This document shows, piece by piece, positions 59,774 to 64,000 of a DNA stretch of 64,000 nucleotides. Positions within the stretch are counted from its first letter, which is position 1; each line of letters opens with the position of its first letter. Both the position numbers and the translations under genes were made by a program. The stretch comes from Acinetobacter sp. ANC 3832 (GTDB taxonomy: Bacteria > Pseudomonadota > Gammaproteobacteria > Pseudomonadales > Moraxellaceae): positions 113,921 through 177,920 of the forward strand of contig NZ_NEGJ01000009.1 of NCBI RefSeq assembly GCF_002135415.1. Direction: 5' to 3'. The notes beneath the pieces were generated by a model. It ran no database searches. It was not told the origin of the DNA and saw only the letters and a list, made by a program, of their open reading frames with translations.

Positions 59774-60589
59774 ATGAACTCTTATCATCCGAAGTCCCTA
59801 TTAAATGACTTACAGTATTACATTACGCCACCGCATGATTGCAGTTATTTAGAAAACAAATCTGCGCGTATGGTCTTTCTTGATCCGGTTCATCGTATCG
59901 ATGTGGTTACCTTGTCTGAATTGTCACGCACAGGCTTTAGACGTAGTGGCGATTTTGTGTATCGACCTGAATGTCACCTCTGCCGACAATGTCTATCTTG
60001 TCGTGTTCCTGTTGATACCTTTCAAATGAACAGTGCACAAAAAAAGGCTTGGAAGCGCAATCAAGATTTAACAGTGAAAATCACTCCAACACATCAAGCA
60101 ACTACAGTTCATTACGATTTATACGAACGCTATATCCTTGAACGGCATGCCGATGGTGATATGTTCCCACCGAGCTATGATCAATTTGAAAAATTTTTAC
60201 TGCATAGTTGCACTGAAAGTTTCTTTTTAGAATTATGGAAAGACGACAAGCTCATCAGTGTTTCAACTTGCGATCTGCTTGATGATGGATTATCTGCTGT
60301 TTATACCTTCTTTGATCCTGATGAAAATCGACGCTCTCTTGGCGTTTTTGCGATACTCAAACAAATTGAATATATTCAATCTATTGATCAACAATTTGTG
60401 TACTTAGGCTACTGGGTTCCACATTCAAATAAAATGAATTACAAATCACAATATACACCGATTGAACTGTTATTAGATGGTCAATGGCGTCGTTTAAATC
60501 GAACGTTAAATCAGGAAGAAATTAATCAATTGGGAGATATGCTTATGACCACTCTGCCATCTGAATGGAACGAACTGATTATTAAATAA
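59774..60589 (+). CDS. bpt: Aspartate/glutamate leucyltransferase (Bpt, arginyltransferase fold)
   Basis: A 271-residue protein of the ATE1-like fold. The cysteine cluster CHLCRQCLSCRVPVDTF near residue 75 and YTFFDPDENRRSLGVF are family motifs. It adds leucine to proteins with N-terminal Asp or Glu. AGGAGGG precedes the ATG at 59774; an in-frame start 14 codons earlier is not needed. It overlaps the end of aat only by spacing (22 bp apart). Confidence 0.94.
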   Translation: MNSYHPKSLLNDLQYYITPPHDCSYLENKSARMVFLDPVHRIDVVTLSELSRTGFRRSGDFVYRPECHLCRQCLSCRVPVDTFQMNSAQKKAWKRNQDLTVKITPTHQATTVHYDLYERYILERHADGDMFPPSYDQFEKFLLHSCTESFFLELWKDDKLISVSTCDLLDDGLSAVYTFFDPDENRRSLGVFAILKQIEYIQSIDQQFVYLGYWVPHSNKMNYKSQYTPIELLLDGQWRRLNRTLNQEEINQLGDMLMTTLPSEWNELIIK

Positions 60590-60617
60590 GTGATTAATTA
60601 TTGATTATTATAAAATT

Positions 60618-60645
60618 AAGCTCCTCAACATTGAGGAGCTTTTTA
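60618..60645. terminator. Terminator between bpt and rimI
   Basis: AAGCTCCTCAA pairs with TTGAGGAGCTT around CA, with T-run. Confidence 0.9.
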
Positions 60646-60685
60646 CATCATATTAACCAATCGATAAAAGATGACTCATTCAGAA

Positions 60686-61147
60686 TTAACTTTTAAAAAG
60701 TTGAGAAAAATCATCACTACATGATTTCACCATAATAATTGCATGCTCTTTTCCACCATCCGCTTTAGGATAGTAATTACGTCGCATATCAATTTGATGG
60801 AAGCCAGATTTTTCATATAAAGCGATCGCTGAAAGGTTACTTTCACGGACTTCTAAAAAGATTTGAAGTGGATTATTTTTAAGCAAAGCCATCGATTGAT
60901 CTAATAATTGATATCCAAGCCCTTTGCCCTGCTGTTGTGGATGGATTGCCATCAACAATAAATTTGCCTCATCTAATACAGGCTGTAAAATACAAAATCC
61001 AACAACCTCACCTTGCTGCTCGATCACTGTACTTTGATACGAGTTAATCGATTCTTCAAATTGTTTTAATGTCCACGGATGAGTTTGAACTAAGTTTTCA
61101 ATTTGAGAAACAGCACTTAAATCAGCTTTTTGCATTAAACGAATCAT
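60686..61147 (-). CDS. rimI: Ribosomal-protein-alanine N-acetyltransferase RimI-like
   Basis: A 153-residue GNAT protein. Acetyl-CoA motif A is HPQQQGKGLGYQLL, and VRESNLSAIALYEKSGF is motif B. It resembles RimI, which acetylates the N-terminal Ala of ribosomal protein S18. The usual tsaB/tsaD partner is not next to it. The C-terminal tail is slightly longer than E. coli RimI. Confidence 0.88.
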   Translation of the reverse strand: MIRLMQKADLSAVSQIENLVQTHPWTLKQFEESINSYQSTVIEQQGEVVGFCILQPVLDEANLLLMAIHPQQQGKGLGYQLLDQSMALLKNNPLQIFLEVRESNLSAIALYEKSGFHQIDMRRNYYPKADGGKEHAIIMVKSCSDDFSQLFKS

Positions 61148-61210
61148 CTTCGTTCATCATTTAGAAATAAAGGCTGAAGTATAAGAAGTTCTATCACTAA
61201 AAAGAACTAA

Positions 61211-61241
61211 AAAGGGCAATTTTCATTGCCCTTCATATTTT
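61211..61241 (-). terminator. Terminator of the metal-dependent hydrolase gene
   Basis: AGGGCAAT pairs with ATTGCCCT around TTTC. The A-run on the left gives a T-run for the leftward gene. Confidence 0.8.
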
Positions 61242-61259
61242 AAATTTATATTTCACATT

Positions 61260-62141
61260 TTAAAAGCCCAGTTTCGCTTTCCATGTTTCTAATAACTGTA
61301 CAGTATCTAAATCATTTGGATGAAAACCAGGTCTAAAATAGGCAAACATTTCTTTGGTCATTCCTGCAATAATCCCTTTTGATGGACTATATGCATATTT
61401 ATAAATCATGCTTAATTCTTTCAAATTTAACTTTTTATCTTCTTTCAATAAATTAAAAACAAATGATGATTGCGCGATAAAAATTAGAGTCATTGCAAAG
61501 ATCAAAGCCGAACTACGTAATGCATATGCTTTCACACCCTTACCAAAAACTGCTTCATAAACATCATAAGCCACAGCTTTATGTTCATTTTCTTCAATGG
61601 CATGCCAAAACCACATCGTGGACATGGTCGAATCAGTCATCAGCTCTTGAATATGATTATTCACAAGCAATTGTGATGCAATAGTCGCAGTGAAATGCTC
61701 TAATGCTGTTGTTGCAGTAAGATCAACCATTTCCTGTGTCATACCAAATGGTTTAACCACTTTGGCAAAAAGCTTACGTGCCGTTTGAATCACTACACCT
61801 GTTTGACGTTCATATTTAGCAACATCATGACCATATTTTTGTGCTGAAGCATTAAAGCCCGCATGTTCATGCGTATGCATCGCCTCTTGACCAATGAATG
61901 CGCTAATTTCTTTTTGTAATGCTTCATTGTCTTTAATCGATGGGTGATAACGTACTGCACGTACGGAATCAATAAATAGTTTTTCACCATCTGGAAACAA
62001 TGCAGACAATGCGGTCATAAAATGTGTAAGACCCGCCGAGCCATTCATCCAATATTCTGGTACATCATCAAAATTAAAATTCATACGACGAACAGGAAAA
62101 CTTGCACCTGCGCGATTTGAAATATTCACTTTAGCATTCAT
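61260..62141 (-). CDS. Metal-dependent hydrolase-like protein (PF10118 family)
   Basis: A 293-residue protein with the conserved acidic/histidine pattern IGQEAMHTHEHAGFN (about 84-98) and IEENEHKAVAYDVYE (about 181-195), typical of the PF10118 helical, ferritin-like family. One hydrophobic segment is at about 208-235. Enzyme activity is not established for the family; a di-metal site is likely from the His/Glu spacing. Monocistronic, AGGAGT-type ribosome site. Confidence 0.85.
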   Translation of the reverse strand: MNAKVNISNRAGASFPVRRMNFNFDDVPEYWMNGSAGLTHFMTALSALFPDGEKLFIDSVRAVRYHPSIKDNEALQKEISAFIGQEAMHTHEHAGFNASAQKYGHDVAKYERQTGVVIQTARKLFAKVVKPFGMTQEMVDLTATTALEHFTATIASQLLVNNHIQELMTDSTMSTMWFWHAIEENEHKAVAYDVYEAVFGKGVKAYALRSSALIFAMTLIFIAQSSFVFNLLKEDKKLNLKELSMIYKYAYSPSKGIIAGMTKEMFAYFRPGFHPNDLDTVQLLETWKAKLGF

Positions 62142-62481
62142 TGCAAAAACTCCTATTAAGTGACTACGACACTTAAATCATTTATGTTTTTTTTCTCTAT
62201 TCTTATATTACGGCTTTATGAAATTTCGATAAGTGCTGATGAGGTCATGCGAATATCACTTAGGGACAGCTTAAGGGTCTTTTTGTCTAACAATCTTGAT
62301 AAGGTCGTTATCTATAGCTTTGAATAAAAAAACTAAAGCAAAACCCGAACAAATCACTTATTCTTTATTTTCACTCGATGAAAAATTCTCTCAATGCACA
62401 TTCATAAGATTGTCTAACTTTATTCATTAGACTCTAAGATATTTCAAATATCATAAAGTCTTGCAACACGGAGCTTAGATC
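62142..62481. other. Intergenic region between divergent genes
   Basis: This 340 bp stretch has no gene I can support. It holds the two divergent promoters and, at the right end, a GGAG ribosome site for the deiminase-like gene. Confidence 0.6.
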
Positions 62482-63531
62482 ATGTTCAGTACAAGAATAG
62501 TCATCAACAAATATACACTTTCTATCATAATATTGGTCTTCACAATGATGACAAGTTTAATGGCAAAAGCTGAACTTATTGTTTTGGCATCTCCGCAAAG
62601 CAATGATCCTTACTATGCCAAAATGAAAGATAAAATTTTCGATTTTCATGTGAACTATGCGAAAAAAATCATTCAACATGGAGATCAAGTTTTAATTTTA
62701 ACAGATCAATCTTTATATAATGACTATGTTAAAGCACTTGGAAAAGATCATATTGTCATTGCACCTATGCAAGATATTTGGATGCGTGATTTTAGTAGTT
62801 CAAATCCGAATGCTCCAATTTTATTCCGCTATACAGCAGAAGGACAAGGTGGTGGCAAAAAAGGTCAATTAAACGCTGATGCAGTACAATCAAAATTTAA
62901 ACAATACATTCAAAAAGCTGGATTAAAATTTACTTCCACAAATTTATTCAATGATGGTGGTAACTGGGTTGACGATGGTGCAGGTCATGTTGTGGTCAGT
63001 ACAAAATTCTTATCAGACAATAAAATATCTGAAAATGCCGCAAGAAAGAAATTAATAGCGCTCACAGGGTTAAAACATATTGCTTTTATTGACTCAGATG
63101 AACAAGGTGGTCTTGAGCATGCTGATGGCGTTGTTAGTTTTATTGATGAAAACACTTTAGTGATTAATTCTTATCCTGAAGACCCAGAATATTCGCAAAA
63201 ATTAAAAGCTGATTTACGACGTGGGCTTCCCAATGTAAAGATTGCCGAAATCATTACCCCTTATGATGGTAGCCAAATTTATGATCAAAAGTTTGGTTCT
63301 GCTTGTGGCTTATATACCAATATGCTTGTCACCCCTCAACGTATCTATTTCCCTCAATTCGGCATAAAAGAAGACAATATTGCATTGCAACAAATTCGCG
63401 CACTGACTAAACGTGAAATCATTCCAATCCCATCCAATAATGTGTGTCATATGGGTGGCGGAGTTCGTTGTATGTCGTGGCAATTACGAGGTGAAAATGC
63501 AAAATTACTCTTAGATTCCTTAAAAAGATAA
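62482..63531 (+). CDS. Exported agmatine/peptidylarginine deiminase-like protein
   Basis: A 349-residue guanidine-modifying enzyme fold. A signal-like N-terminus (1-30, ending AKA) precedes ELIVLASPQ. Active-site motifs are MQDIWMRDF (Asp98, Asp103), NDGGNWVDDG (158-166), LEHADGVV (His213, Asp215) and GGGVRCMSW with nucleophile Cys330. Cytosolic agmatine deiminases lack the signal, so this one probably works in the periplasm. The substrate is unknown; agmatine or peptidyl-arginine are candidates. Monocistronic. Confidence 0.85.
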   Translation: MFSTRIVINKYTLSIIILVFTMMTSLMAKAELIVLASPQSNDPYYAKMKDKIFDFHVNYAKKIIQHGDQVLILTDQSLYNDYVKALGKDHIVIAPMQDIWMRDFSSSNPNAPILFRYTAEGQGGGKKGQLNADAVQSKFKQYIQKAGLKFTSTNLFNDGGNWVDDGAGHVVVSTKFLSDNKISENAARKKLIALTGLKHIAFIDSDEQGGLEHADGVVSFIDENTLVINSYPEDPEYSQKLKADLRRGLPNVKIAEIITPYDGSQIYDQKFGSACGLYTNMLVTPQRIYFPQFGIKEDNIALQQIRALTKREIIPIPSNNVCHMGGGVRCMSWQLRGENAKLLLDSLKR

Positions 63532-63712
63532 TAATATACTGATGATGAATAGTAGATCGATATATTTTGTATAAGCGTTTTTAATTTCACCTTGAAGAAG
63601 AAACTCAAGAAGTGATTAATACTTACGCAAAATATCGAATAGTTTATGAAAAATCTTATCTTCTAGAATATGAGCATATAAATCGGGTTAAAAAATATAA
63701 AACTTGATACAT

Positions 63713-63745
63713 AAAAAAAGCGCTCCTAATGGAGCGCTTTTTTTA
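63713..63745. terminator. Bidirectional terminator before tuf 3' end
   Basis: AGCGCTCC pairs with GGAGCGCT with a TAAT loop, with A-run and T-run flanks. Confidence 0.9.
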
Positions 63746-63756
63746 AACAGAAAGGC

Positions 63757-64000
63757 TTAAAGTGTTACTTTAGCAACAACACCAGCACCCACTGTACGAC
63801 CACCTTCACGGATCGCAAAACGTAGACCTGGGTCCATTGCGATTGGGTGAATCAACTCTACTGACATTTCAACGTTGTCACCTGGCATAACCATTTCAAC
63901 GCCTTCTTGTAATTGGATTGCGCCAGTTACGTCAGTTGTACGGAAATAGAACTGTGGACGGTAACCGTTAAGGAACGGAGTATGACGACCACCTTCTTCT
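63757..64000 (-). CDS. tuf: Elongation factor Tu (partial, 3' end)
   Basis: The reverse strand gives the C-terminus of EF-Tu, ending with [17 protein letters not shown] and a TAA at 63757-63759. The upstream part lies beyond the window end. EF-Tu delivers aminoacyl-tRNA to the ribosome. Acinetobacter usually carries two copies; which one this is cannot be decided here. Confidence 0.97.
   Translation of the reverse strand, partial: EEGGRHTPFLNGYRPQFYFRTTDVTGAIQLQEGVEMVMPGDNVEMSVELIHPIAMDPGLRFAIREGGRTVGAGVVAKVTL

Noticed and set aside
63590..63707. Short open frame before the tuf terminator
   Set aside because: About 39 codons without a proper start. It may be a gene remnant, but nothing supports it.

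Overview
The window reads as a chromosome segment of a low-GC gammaproteobacterium, most likely Acinetobacter. Supporting points are the tmRNA with an ANDESYALAA-type tag, the pilT-pilU, fur / bamE / rnfH and minCDE blocks, an EmrAB pump, the Aat/Bpt N-end-rule pair, and a small membrane protein resembling the Acinetobacter ABZJ_00895 family. Species cannot be set from sequence reading alone.

Layout. 1-6.1 kb: LysR regulator (cut by the window start), split chromate transporter pair, SbmA-like peptide transporter, DJ-1/PfpI protein, a lipoprotein and glycerol kinase. 6.2-6.6 kb: ssrA (tmRNA). 6.6-13.8 kb: a 7.2 kb AT-rich island inserted in the 3' end of ssrA. It carries a P4-type tyrosine integrase, an orphan gene, a frameshifted filamentous-phage gene II/X-like replication gene, an AlpA-like regulator and a three-gene operon. 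14-20 kb: emrAB, a hotdog thioesterase, hemB, thiO. 20-31 kb: a frameshifted TIGR01777-type epimerase gene with a 13-copy 9-bp repeat, a candidate small RNA, sbcDC and two paralogous lipoproteins. 31-39 kb: uppP, yggS, pilTU, fur, bamE, rnfH and a hemerythrin. 39-48 kb: class II amidotransferase, OlsB-like acyltransferase, argB, algC-type mutase, dut, rep and two OmpA-like lipoproteins. 48-64 kb: a PlsC-like acyltransferase, a voltage-sensor-like protein, minCDE, ftsK, trxB, a methyltransferase, aat-bpt, rimI, an exported deiminase-like protein and the 3' end of tuf.

The most interesting part is the operon at 10447-13651. Gene 1 has two class III nucleotide-cyclase domains in one chain, with catalytic residues divided between them. 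Gene 2 resembles a ubiquitin-conjugating (E2) enzyme with a candidate active-site cysteine and no E1 nearby. Gene 3 joins a cyclic-nucleotide-binding domain to a TIR-like NADase domain of the kind used by Pycsar effectors. Together they look like a Pycsar-type anti-phage system in which infection triggers a cyclic mononucleotide that turns on NAD+ destruction, with an added E2-like protein whose role is unknown. The cyclase-effector logic is established for Pycsar. The E2 addition and the fused asymmetric cyclase are the parts that may be new.

Two genes (the island replication gene and the epimerase gene) each appear to lack a single base. These may be real decay or assembly errors. The rest of the window is ordinary core genome.
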